Shown here: positions 15,094 through 21,069 of the stretch, one piece after another | Position numbering within the stretch: the stretch's first letter is position 1 | How the letters are laid out: every line of letters starts with the position of its first letter | DNA from: Candidatus Nitrosopumilus sp. | GTDB taxonomy: Archaea > Thermoproteota > Nitrososphaeria > Nitrososphaerales > Nitrosopumilaceae | DNA: 21,069 nucleotides | Assembly: GCA_018657375.1 (NCBI GenBank) | Contig: JABHXI010000023.1 | Location: 1 to 21,069 of the forward strand | Direction: 5' to 3' | The notes under the pieces: generated by a model | Database searches by the model: none | Seen by the model: the letters and a program-made list of their open reading frames with translations, nothing else | What the model was told of the DNA's origin: nothing | Made by a program: the position numbers and the translations under genes

Positions 15094-16080
15094 TTAGACA
15101 AAAAGATGAATTAGATAAGTAAAACCGATTCCCATTGCAGCTGCACCAGGGATGGTGATTATCCATGAGAAAACAATTTGCCTACTAACTTTCCACCTTA
15201 CAGCTAGTTTTCGCCTAGCAGCACCTGCACCCATAATTGTGCCAGTTATAGCATGAGTGGTGCTTGCAGGTATTCCAAGTATTGCAAAAGCTGCAAGCAT
15301 TAAACCTCCACCTGTTTCTGCTGCAAATCCCTGATAAGGTCGAAGTCGGGTGATTTTGACTCCCAATGTTTTGATTACTTTGTATCCACCAAAGAAAGTT
15401 CCCAATCCCATTGCAGCTGCTGCAGCAAAAATTACCCAAAGAGGTATTTCAAGTTCAGGAATCAATCCAGCTGAAAATAAAATTAAAGCGATAATACCCA
15501 TAGTTTTTTGGCCATCATTGGCACCATGAGTTAAAGCAAACCATGCTGAAGAAATAATTTGTAATTTGCCAAATACCTTATTTACGGGTGCAGGTCTACG
15601 TTTTGCAAATACGGTAATTATCAATCCAGTTAACAAAAGACCAACAATTAGCCCTCCAATTGGAGCAATTACAATTCCTGCAAAAACTTTTGTCAATCCC
15701 CCATAAACTAATTTTTCAAATCCTAATCCTGCAATTCCAGCACCCATTATTCCGCCTACTAAAGAATGACTATTAGAAATTGGTAATCCAAAATAAGTAC
15801 AAAGGGTACTCCACCCAATCGCACCTGACAACCCACCGATAATTATGTACACTGTGATATCATCAGGTTGTACAATTCCTTTTGCAATTGTTTGTGCAAC
15901 TGCAACTCCAAAAACAAGTGGACCAATGAAATTCATCACAGCAGATAAACTTACGGCATGAATTGGTTTCAAAACACGAGTCCCAATTACTGTGGCAACT
16001 GAATTTGCAGAATCATTAAACCCATTTACAAAATCAAAGATTAATGCTACAATAATTGCGCCTATTGCTATCTCTAACAT
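15094..16080 (-). CDS. pit: PiT-family inorganic phosphate transporter
   Basis: This 328-residue membrane protein has the duplicated PiT signature: DFVNGFNDSANSVATVIGTR near the N-terminus, THGANDGQKTMGI in the second half and PASTTHAITGTIMGAGAARR near the end, with about ten hydrophobic helices. PiT proteins import phosphate (as metal-phosphate or with cations) driven by ion gradients, and admit arsenate as an analogue. Nine nucleotides separate it from the upstream DUF47 gene, the usual PiT partner. The next gene downstream is sbtA, 46 nt away. This is a short archaeal/bacterial PiT without the large cytosolic loop of the longer forms. Confidence 0.95.
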   Translation of the reverse strand: MLEIAIGAIIVALIFDFVNGFNDSANSVATVIGTRVLKPIHAVSLSAVMNFIGPLVFGVAVAQTIAKGIVQPDDITVYIIIGGLSGAIGWSTLCTYFGLPISNSHSLVGGIMGAGIAGLGFEKLVYGGLTKVFAGIVIAPIGGLIVGLLLTGLIITVFAKRRPAPVNKVFGKLQIISSAWFALTHGANDGQKTMGIIALILFSAGLIPELEIPLWVIFAAAAAMGLGTFFGGYKVIKTLGVKITRLRPYQGFAAETGGGLMLAAFAILGIPASTTHAITGTIMGAGAARRKLAVRWKVSRQIVFSWIITIPGAAAMGIGFTYLIHLFV

Positions 16081-16089
16081 TCAATCATC

Positions 16090-16731
16090 TCAAGTATATT
16101 TTAAAACAATATCTTCAATAACATCAGATACGTCTACACATCTGTCAGATGCAGTCTCCATTGTCTCATAGATATCTTTTAGTTTGATGATTTTAATTGC
16201 ATCATCACTTTCAAATAATTCTCTAATTGCTTCTCGGTACAAATCATCCACAACATGTTCAATGTCGCTAGTATTTCGACAATGCTGAATCATATCTTTA
16301 GGATCCTTAATTCGCTGTAATTTTGAAATCATATATTCCACTTCTTTGGTAGCTTTGACCAACTCTATTGCCATTTCTTTACAATATGGAGGAGGGGAAG
16401 TAAGTTTGTAACTATACACTCTAGCAGCGATACCATCCATGAAATCAATCACATCATCTACTTTTGATGCAATTCTTTGCATATCTTCACGATCCAGAGG
16501 TGTAATGAACGTTTTATTTAATTCTGAAAAGATATCTCGTGTTAAAACATCAGCCTCAGTTTCTAATTGATGAATTTTTTTTGCTTGATCAGCATTAGTG
16601 ATATCATCAAACAAAACAACAACAGCTTCGGAGGTTTCAACTGCTTTTTTTGCCAAATTGTCTAAAATTGTTAAAAGTTCTTTTTCATTGGATTTAATCC
16701 AAGATAACCATTGTCCCATAACAATCAACAT
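16090..16731 (-). CDS. DUF47 / PhoU-like accessory protein of the PiT transporter
   Basis: This 213-residue all-helical cytoplasmic protein of the DUF47 family is distantly related to PhoU. The typical core is visible: ETEADVLTRDIFSEL (54-68), TPLDREDMQRIASKVDDVID and the IAARVYSY helix, with acidic E-x3-D patterns that hold metal in PhoU-type proteins. These proteins are routinely encoded just before PiT transporters and are thought to modulate phosphate uptake. The start is ATG at 16731 or the internal ATG at 16719 (MGQWLSWI). A TATATA motif about 45-50 nt upstream is the likely promoter of the DUF47-pit pair. Confidence 0.92.
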   Translation of the reverse strand: MLIVMGQWLSWIKSNEKELLTILDNLAKKAVETSEAVVVLFDDITNADQAKKIHQLETEADVLTRDIFSELNKTFITPLDREDMQRIASKVDDVIDFMDGIAARVYSYKLTSPPPYCKEMAIELVKATKEVEYMISKLQRIKDPKDMIQHCRNTSDIEHVVDDLYREAIRELFESDDAIKIIKLKDIYETMETASDRCVDVSDVIEDIVLKYT

Positions 16732-16773
16732 GCAAGTTGAAACTTAAGGAAACTCCCCATAAAGTATATTGTT

Positions 16774-16781
16774 CTATATAG
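16774..16781 (-). promoter_or_regulatory. TATA-like box of the DUF47-pit operon
   Basis: CTATATAG lies about 45 nt before the ATG. A weaker AATATAC lies closer, at 16764-16770. The gap also holds T-runs after the ABC permease gene that could end its transcript. Confidence 0.4.
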
Positions 16782-16851
16782 TAACAGTTGATCGCAAATA
16801 TTTTGGTTCAACGGTATTTTATAAAAACGAAATTCAAAAAATGAGATTTTT

Positions 16852-17637
16852 TTAAAATGGTTTGTTTACTTCTCGAGTAAAGACATAGCTTGCAATAGCT
16901 ACCATTGCAAGTACAAATGCAAAGATCACAGCAATACTAATCAAAATAGGAACACCACCTTCAGAAACTCCAGTCATTAATTCTCTAACCAGCAAAACGG
17001 TATAGGTTACAGGATTTAATTTTGTAACCACTGCAAGCCAATTTGGTAATAATTCTAATGGGAATAATGCAGGACTCAACATGAATAATGGCATACCAAG
17101 TAAATTTATCATTCCCCAAAAAGTTTCTTGAGACTTTGCAGTTGCCGCAAGAGTAACAGATATTCCAGAAAAACCGAGTGAAAATAAAATAACAATGCCC
17201 ATTATGGGGATAATCATTAACGGGTTTGGAAACGTAACGCCGATTGCCAAAGCAATTCCAATAATCAAACTTGCTTGTAAGGCAGCAATTAAAGAAATGG
17301 CTGACATTTTTCCCAAAGCGATTGCAGAGCGTGAAATTGGAGATGTTAATGCCTTATTCATAAAACCATATCTTCGATCCCAAAGCGTGTTAACTCCACC
17401 AAAAATACTTGTAAAAATAGCAGTTAAAATAATGACACCAGGAGCCATAAATTCAATATATTCACCCTCAAATCCCACAGATTGAATTAATGGCTGAGTT
17501 TCTGAAAAGATATTTCCAACAACAATTATCCAAATAGCAGGCTGAATTAATCGGATTAAAACACCACTTCTGGATTTTTTGTATCTCTTTAACTCACGCC
17601 AAAAAATTGTATAAGTGTCGTAGAGGATACTATTCAT
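16852..17637 (-). CDS. ABC-2 type exporter permease
   Basis: This 261-residue protein has six predicted membrane helices and the DrrB/ABC-2 layout: an N-terminal cytoplasmic segment (FWRELKRYKKSRSG), the RLIQPAIWIIVVGNIF helix, then FMAPGVIILTAIF, and WDRRYGFMNKALTSPISR, the cytoplasmic coupling loop typical of ABC-2 permeases. It should pair with the ATPase encoded just upstream, whose stop its ATG overlaps (ATGA). The substrate is unknown; relatives export lipids, polysaccharides or drugs. It is the last gene of the pair, followed by a 120-nt gap. Confidence 0.92.
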   Translation of the reverse strand: MNSILYDTYTIFWRELKRYKKSRSGVLIRLIQPAIWIIVVGNIFSETQPLIQSVGFEGEYIEFMAPGVIILTAIFTSIFGGVNTLWDRRYGFMNKALTSPISRSAIALGKMSAISLIAALQASLIIGIALAIGVTFPNPLMIIPIMGIVILFSLGFSGISVTLAATAKSQETFWGMINLLGMPLFMLSPALFPLELLPNWLAVVTKLNPVTYTVLLVRELMTGVSEGGVPILISIAVIFAFVLAMVAIASYVFTREVNKPF

Positions 17638-18632
17638 GCCCGTAACCTCTTCATTTTTGCATGTTCGATCTTTCGATTAAATTTTGACTTGTCATCTCTA
17701 ATTTCATGTCCCGTGTAAGAAATGAAAACGTCATCCAGAGTAGGTTGTGTTAGAGATAATGTAACAATTTTAATTCCAAGATCAGATGAAATTTGAAAAA
17801 TGGTTGGAATGACTTCGGTTCCATTTGAAGTAAAAAGAATTAATTTTAAATCCTCATCATTAATTTTTTTTATAAATTCAATATTTTTTAATTCTACTAA
17901 AAATGAATCGTAGTTATTGTTTTTTTCGATAACCAGAGAAATAATCTCATTACCCAAAGCATTTTTCATATTTTGAGGAGAGTCAATAACTTGAATCTTA
18001 CCACCATCTATAATTCCAATTCTATCACATAGATTATCTGCCTCCTCCATATAGTGAGTAGTTAGAAAAATGGTCATGTCAAATTCAATATGGATTTTTT
18101 TAATATACTGCCAAATTTTTCTTCTAGTTTGAATATCCAATCCAACGGTAGGTTCATCAAGGAACAAGACTTTTGGATGATGCAAAAGGCCTCCAGCAAT
18201 GTCTAATCTCTTTCTCATACCGCCAGAATATGTAACAACCGCTTGATGTTGTTTATCTGAAAGTTCAATTAACTCCAAAACTTCATCAATTCTTGTATTG
18301 ATTTCATTTTTAGGAATATGGTTTAATTTTGCTTGTAATAATAAATTTTCACGACCAGTAAGATATTCATCAACTGTAGTTTCTTGTTGAACAAAGCCAA
18401 TATTCTCTCTAACGTGTTTGGCATCTTTCATGACATCAAAACCTGCAATCAAAGCTTTTCCAGATGTAGGTTTTAGTAAAGTAGTAAAGATCATCATTGT
18501 TGTACTTTTTCCAGCACCGTTAGGTCCCAAAAATCCAAAAATTTCTCCTTTTTCTACTGAAAAAGAAATATCGTTAACTGCAGTTAGATCTCCAAATGAT
18601 TTAGTAAGAGATTTTGTTTCAATGGAATACAA
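17634..18632 (-). CDS. ABC-2 type exporter ATPase (DrrA/CcmA class)
   Basis: The nucleotide-binding domain is complete. With the start used here, Walker A (GPNGAGKST) is at 36-44, the Q-loop around VQQETT, signature YSGGMRKRLDIAGG near 135, Walker B VLFLDEPTVGLD near 155 and the H-loop histidine LTTHYMEEAD near 193. About 100 extra C-terminal residues form the helper domain usual in DrrA-type ATPases. The frame is open to a TTG at 18653, but a TATA-like TTTATAAT covers 18653-18660, so that codon would lie in the promoter. I use the TTG at 18632, which gives (M)YSIETKSLTKSFG and follows a GGGGATC motif. It drives the neighbouring permease. Confidence 0.93.
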   Translation of the reverse strand: MYSIETKSLTKSFGDLTAVNDISFSVEKGEIFGFLGPNGAGKSTTMMIFTTLLKPTSGKALIAGFDVMKDAKHVRENIGFVQQETTVDEYLTGRENLLLQAKLNHIPKNEINTRIDEVLELIELSDKQHQAVVTYSGGMRKRLDIAGGLLHHPKVLFLDEPTVGLDIQTRRKIWQYIKKIHIEFDMTIFLTTHYMEEADNLCDRIGIIDGGKIQVIDSPQNMKNALGNEIISLVIEKNNNYDSFLVELKNIEFIKKINDEDLKLILFTSNGTEVIPTIFQISSDLGIKIVTLSLTQPTLDDVFISYTGHEIRDDKSKFNRKIEHAKMKRLRA

Positions 18633-18652
18633 TATTTCGATCCCCTTTGGCA

Positions 18653-18660
18653 ATTATAAA
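18653..18660 (-). promoter_or_regulatory. TATA box of the ABC-2 exporter operon
   Basis: TTTATAAT on the minus strand lies about 25 nt before the TTG at 18632, so transcription would begin at or near that codon. This decides against the upstream TTG at 18653. Confidence 0.45.
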
Positions 18661-18696
18661 TTGCTAAGTATTAGATCAGAAACTAATCATAAAAAA

Positions 18697-18704
18697 TTTA
18701 AAAA
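18697..18704 (+). promoter_or_regulatory. TATA box of the zinc-ribbon miniprotein gene
   Basis: TTTAAAAA is centred about 26 nt before the ATG at 18727, so the transcript should be leaderless. This is the main non-protein evidence that the 30-codon frame is expressed. Confidence 0.5.
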
Positions 18705-18726
18705 GAGTATTTTGAGAACAAAATAC

Positions 18727-18819
18727 ATGAAAGGATTATGTCAAAAATGTCACTCATCAAATACAGAGATAACACTTGAGGATGGAATGCCTGTTTGTGT
18801 AAAGTGTGCAAAAAAGTAG
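18727..18819 (+). CDS. 30-residue zinc-ribbon miniprotein
   Basis: This is a 30-codon frame encoding MKGLCQKC, a 15-residue middle and CVKCAKK. C5-x2-C8 and C24-x2-C27 form two knuckles spaced as in a minimal zinc ribbon. The ATG sits about 26 nt after a TATA box, matching leaderless genes elsewhere in the window, and a T-rich stretch follows the stop (18846-18853). A longer in-frame extension upstream exists but runs through the ABC operon promoter and is not believable. It is divergent from the ABC-2 genes. The function is unknown; such miniproteins can bind nucleic acid or a protein partner. Confidence 0.72.
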   Translation: MKGLCQKCHSSNTEITLEDGMPVCVKCAKK

Positions 18820-18923
18820 AAGGAAATAAAAAAGAATCATCAAAAATTTTTCTTTAGATATCCCTATGGCAATTTTATAATTATTTTCATTGTTTCAAAT
18901 ATCAAGAACTACTATCAATGAGG

Positions 18924-18931
18924 TTAAATTA
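18924..18931 (+). promoter_or_regulatory. TATA-like box of the split-barrel gene
   Basis: TTAAATTA lies about 24 nt before the ATG at 18952. The spacing again implies a leaderless transcript. Confidence 0.45.
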
Positions 18932-18951
18932 CTTAGCAGAATATTACAAAT

Positions 18952-19281
18952 ATGGAAATAATAGATGAACGATTCAGGCCAATTTTAGTTACAAAGGGAA
19001 GAAAAACAGGCAAGGCTCATTCAGTATGGCTAAGAGCAGTGAAATACAATGGAAAAATTTATTTTTCAAGACATCGTCCAGATGGAGACTGGTTTCAGAA
19101 TGCAATGGTAAATTCAGAGGTAAAAATTCAATATAACAATGCAGAGTTCACAGGAAAAGCATCAATAGTTACAGATGAAAAACTAAATCAAAAAATTTCT
19201 CAGTTAAAGTATCCAGGAGAGAAACGAGCTGATGAAAAAAGAGTCGCCATAGAAGTCACATTAGATTCAGATAAGAAATAA
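18952..19281 (+). CDS. Flavin/F420-binding split-barrel protein (DUF385/Ddn-like)
   Basis: This 109-residue protein resembles the deazaflavin-dependent nitroreductase (DUF385) branch of the PNPOx-like split-barrel proteins. The segment VTKGRKTGKAHSVWLRAVKY (13-32) matches the family pattern of T-x-GRKSGK followed by a strand. KIYFSRHRPDGDWFQNAMVN and VKIQYNNAEFTGKASIV match the following strands and the W-x-x-N loop. Members bind F420 or flavin and reduce various substrates; F420 use would suit this lineage. The cofactor and substrate cannot be fixed from sequence. It is a single gene with its own promoter, converging on the PII-like gene. Confidence 0.75.
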   Translation: MEIIDERFRPILVTKGRKTGKAHSVWLRAVKYNGKIYFSRHRPDGDWFQNAMVNSEVKIQYNNAEFTGKASIVTDEKLNQKISQLKYPGEKRADEKRVAIEVTLDSDKK

Positions 19282-19295
19282 AAATCTTCAGTGTA

Positions 19296-19320
19296 CTAAT
19301 TATAAAATAATTTTAATTAG
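19296..19320. terminator. AT-rich inverted repeat between convergent genes
   Basis: CTAATTA (19296-19302) and TAATTAG (19314-19320) form a perfect 7-bp inverted repeat with an 11-nt AT-only loop between the convergent split-barrel and PII-like genes. It reaches into the stop codon of the latter. It may serve as a two-way transcription end, but archaeal termination relies mainly on T-runs, so support is modest. Confidence 0.35.
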
Positions 19321-19901
19321 AAAATATCTTCATAAACAATTGTCTGGTTCTTTAATTGCTTATCAAGTGTTGGCAAATATTTCATTATGCAGTAATTAAC
19401 AAAATCGCTAAATGAGCGAATCCGGTAATCAGATTCTAAAACATCGTGATGCTTATCATAGTATTGTTCTAAATTGTACAACGTTCTTTTTTGTAGTGGA
19501 ATCAATCTATTACGTTTAGTGATAAATTTTGGAGTTACAGGAATGTCATCTTCAGACTCTACTTCAGACTCTACTTCAGACTCTCCTTTCAGAGTATTAA
19601 CATCAATTGTTTCTTGCATTTCAAAGACAAAAATTTTACTTTTGATGGATTTTGGAAGTCCTGAATTTTCAGAAATTATATCCACAACTTCTCGTGCAAG
19701 TTTATCAGACATTGCCAATTCAATTTTTGCAAGCATGGTAGAACGAACTACAGAGCCACCAACTCTAGATCCTTTGGATTGACTTGTAAATCTACTATCT
19801 TCTAAATTTCGCTTATCAATAATATCAATGCCCAAAGCATCTAACTTTTCACGAATTGAAGGATAATTTTTTCGATTAATTATAGCTTCAATCTTTTTCA
19901 A
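19317..19901 (-). CDS. PII-like domain fused to an unknown C-terminal domain
   Basis: Residues 1-105 follow the GlnB/GlnK pattern. MKKIEAIINRKNYPSIREKLDALGI matches the first strand and helix, QSKGSRVGG occupies the T-loop position, MLAKIELAMSDKLAREVVDII matches the second half-repeat, and SKIFVFEMQETIDV matches the usual GKIFVF strand. The canonical GIGDGK nucleotide loop and the following IRIRTGE arginines are not kept, so ATP binding is doubtful. Residues 107-119 are an acidic ESEV-type linker. Residues 124-194 are basic, then helical (LQKRTLYNLEQYYDK, RSFSDFVNYCIMKYLP), reminiscent of a ribbon-helix-helix unit. It starts at TTG, about 25 nt after a TATA box. Confidence 0.8.
   Translation of the reverse strand: MKKIEAIINRKNYPSIREKLDALGIDIIDKRNLEDSRFTSQSKGSRVGGSVVRSTMLAKIELAMSDKLAREVVDIISENSGLPKSIKSKIFVFEMQETIDVNTLKGESEVESEVESEDDIPVTPKFITKRNRLIPLQKRTLYNLEQYYDKHHDVLESDYRIRSFSDFVNYCIMKYLPTLDKQLKNQTIVYEDIF
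19550..19585. repeat. 12-bp tandem repeat encoding the acidic linker
   Basis: Three copies of CTTCAGACTCTA lie head to tail; the last base of the third differs. On the minus strand they encode the repeated E-S-E-V linker between the PII-like and C-terminal domains. The repeat keeps frame, so copy changes would only alter linker length. Confidence 0.9.
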
Positions 19902-19924
19902 TAATTTTGAGCATAACTGTTATC

Positions 19925-19933
19925 TTTTTAAAG
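19925..19933 (-). promoter_or_regulatory. TATA box of the PII-like fusion gene
   Basis: CTTTAAAAA on the minus strand is centred about 27 nt before the TTG start at 19901, implying a leaderless or nearly leaderless transcript. It supports this TTG as the start. Confidence 0.5.
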
Positions 19934-19970
19934 TTAATGTTAATTTCATAATCATATAATTTGCAATTAA

Positions 19971-20004
19971 ATGCATATCATTTGCATATCATTTGTACAG
20001 CATT
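19971..20004. repeat. 11-bp tandem repeat upstream of the PII-like gene, candidate operator
   Basis: TGCATATCATT occurs twice head to tail (19972-19982 and 19983-19993), followed by a third, degenerate unit, TGTACAGCATT. An inverted repeat ATGCA-x7-TGCAT covers 19971-19987. The block lies about 40 bp upstream of the TATA box of the PII-like gene. The 11-bp period is one helical turn, so proteins bound at each unit would face the same side of the DNA. No coding frame or RNA gene covers it. Confidence 0.55.
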
Positions 20005-20040
20005 TTCACATTAAATTAAACAAAATTATTTTATTTGTGA

Positions 20041-20886
20041 CTACCCGTAAGATTCGAATTTAACTTCATAACTTCCATCCTCGCGTTTATTTTTTTCAGA
20101 TACAAAGTTTTTGGCTTTCAAATAATCCATTACCCCATCAATGGTTCCTTGCCATCCACAAACATAGAATATGGTATTATCCTTGGTAATTTTTTCACCA
20201 ACTAATTCCTCAAGCGGAGATTTACCATCATTTCCAGTTCTCAAAAATTGTTCAATTCTTCCCTTATGACCATGCCATGCACGATTAGTCCATTCTTGCG
20301 GCCTACTGATTGCTGCACGATATTTAAAATTCCATTTGTCTGCACCTTTGTCAATACTTTCATTCTCTAAATCAGTCAAAAGTTGCTTGTAACTTAACTC
20401 GTCGACATAACTTGCGCCGTGCAAAACAACGATCTCTCTCTTATCCTCGGTATCGTGAAGATGCTGTGCAAAACTGACAAACGGTGCCAATCCGGTTCCG
20501 CCGCCGATGCATACGATTCTCCTGGTATCTTTTTCGCCGTTTGGTAGTTCTTCACTAATTCCTAATGCTCTGCCTGCAGGTTTCAACCAAAGAATTTCAT
20601 CTCCTTCTTTTACGTTAAACAATTGTGTAGTTAATCGTCCTGGAAGTGGTTTTCTGACCCATCTAATTACAAATTCAATATACTCTTTATTTTCTGGATG
20701 GGACGCAATTGAATATGCGCGTCTAACAATTTTACCTGCATTTTCTGGATTTGGTAAACCTAATGTGAGAAATTGACCTGCTTCAAAATCTGGAACCGGA
20801 CCATCATTTGGAACAATTCTGATAATAACAAGGTCCTCTTTTATTAATTGAACATATGTGACAGTTGCTTTGTTATCTACTACCAT
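20041..20886 (-). CDS. Ferredoxin-NADP+ reductase-like flavoprotein
   Basis: This 281-residue protein has an FAD-binding barrel followed by an NAD(P)-binding domain. RRAYSIAS (55-62) is the R-x-Y-S flavin motif, and PLPGRLTTQLF (80-90) holds the phosphate-binding glycine turn. IGGGTGLAPFVSF (127-139) is the nucleotide-binding loop, and CGWQGTIDGVMDYLK near 243 is the C-terminal C-G-x-x-x-x-x-x-x-M motif. It likely shuttles electrons between NAD(P)H and a ferredoxin; direction and partner are not shown. The ATG at 20886 lies about 4 nt after the predicted transcription start from a TATA box at 20912-20921. It is a single gene. Confidence 0.9.
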   Translation of the reverse strand: MVVDNKATVTYVQLIKEDLVIIRIVPNDGPVPDFEAGQFLTLGLPNPENAGKIVRRAYSIASHPENKEYIEFVIRWVRKPLPGRLTTQLFNVKEGDEILWLKPAGRALGISEELPNGEKDTRRIVCIGGGTGLAPFVSFAQHLHDTEDKREIVVLHGASYVDELSYKQLLTDLENESIDKGADKWNFKYRAAISRPQEWTNRAWHGHKGRIEQFLRTGNDGKSPLEELVGEKITKDNTIFYVCGWQGTIDGVMDYLKAKNFVSEKNKREDGSYEVKFESYG

Positions 20887-20911
20887 AACAATTGAATCAG
20901 TATGTTGAAGC

Positions 20912-20921
20912 TTAAATATAT
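20912..20921 (-). promoter_or_regulatory. TATA box of the flavoprotein gene
   Basis: ATATATTTAA on the minus strand is centred about 30 nt before the ATG, leaving a leader of only a few bases. Confidence 0.5.
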
Positions 20922-20981
20922 TGTGATAATTTCTTTCCTTTGAATTTAATAAAATCGCTAAACGTTAATAACCAATTTGAG

Positions 20982-20989
20982 AAATATTA
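20982..20989 (+). promoter_or_regulatory. TATA-like box of the tRNA gene
   Basis: AAATATTA is centred about 25 nt before the first base of the tRNA, as expected for archaeal tRNA promoters. Confidence 0.45.
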
Positions 20990-21010
20990 TTCAATCAGTA
21001 TCTGATTATT

Positions 21011-21069
21011 GGGCCGGTCGTCTAGTCTGGTAGGATAGGTGCATGGCATGCATCGGATCAAGGGTTCAA
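21011..21069 (+). tRNA. tRNA-Ala (GGC), truncated by the window end
   Basis: The first 59 bases fold as a tRNA. The acceptor strand is GGGCCGG, then TC. The D-stem GTCT pairs with GGAT around a loop containing GG. The anticodon stem GGTGC pairs with GCATC, enclosing the loop ATGGCAT with anticodon GGC (U33 before it). A 5-base variable region is followed by the T-arm start AAGGGTTCAA. The anticodon arm is uninterrupted, so no intron sits at the usual 37/38 site. The 3' acceptor strand, needed to see the alanine G3:U70 pair, lies outside the window, so identity rests on the anticodon. Confidence 0.85.

Noticed and set aside
18418..18726. Longer in-frame extension of the zinc-ribbon gene (133 residues)
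   Set aside because: The extra part is antisense to the ABC ATPase gene and crosses its promoter, while a TATA box points to the ATG at 18727.
18820..18951. Possible RNA gene or riboswitch in the 132-nt gap
   Set aside because: I saw only T-runs and the promoter of the next gene; no stable GC-containing stem or known motif.
21011..21069. Integration site of a mobile element at the tRNA gene
   Set aside because: The 3' end of the tRNA, where attachment sites lie, is outside the window, and no integrase is visible here.

Overview
The window is compact, AT-rich archaeal DNA. It looks like a Nitrosopumilus-type ammonia-oxidising archaeon (Thaumarchaeota/Nitrososphaerota). This assignment is inference: no ammonia monooxygenase or rRNA gene is present. 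The support is an archaeal-type phosphoglycerate kinase, TATA boxes about 25 nt upstream of many start codons (leaderless transcription), frequent TTG/GTG starts, an archaeal SUF set and 4-nt gene overlaps. No gene-free stretch exceeds 300 bases; the longest gaps are about 120-140 nt and hold promoters. There is no insertion sequence, phage gene or CRISPR array.

Layout. 1-762 (-): a coiled-coil protein with a lysine/alanine-rich repeat tail, cut by the window edge. 900-1868: a small unknown gene converging on a PAP2 phosphatase. 2009-3217 (+): phosphoglycerate kinase. 3210-8383 (-): SUF iron-sulfur operon sufB-sufD-Rieske ferredoxin-sufS-sufU-zinc-ribbon protein, with no sufC. 8460-12212 (-): tetrapyrrole genes hemL-hemC-cobA-hemD. 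They are preceded, with overlapping codons, by an arsenic-type cassette: arsC and an aquaporin on the minus strand, with arsR divergent (12209-13666). 13663-16731 (-): a DUF47 protein, PiT phosphate transporter, SbtA-like bicarbonate transporter and SbtB-like PII protein. 16852-18632 (-): a two-gene ABC-2 exporter. 18727-19281 (+): a 30-residue zinc-ribbon miniprotein and a flavin/F420-type split-barrel protein. 19317-19901 (-): a PII-like domain fused to an extra C-terminal domain. 20041-20886 (-): a ferredoxin-NADP reductase-like flavoprotein. 21011 onward (+): the 5' part of a tRNA-Ala(GGC).

How it fits together. Much of the window serves autotrophic metabolism: bicarbonate and phosphate import, Fe-S cluster and tetrapyrrole synthesis, a sugar-pathway kinase and an NAD(P)H-linked flavoprotein. 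PiT carriers also admit arsenate, so a phosphate importer beside arsR/arsC/aquaporin makes physiological sense. The least ordinary parts are the PII fusion with an 11-bp tandem repeat upstream, the arsC-aquaporin pair coupled to the hem genes, sbtAB in an archaeal setting, the 30-residue leaderless zinc-ribbon gene and the repeat-tailed coiled-coil protein at the left edge.
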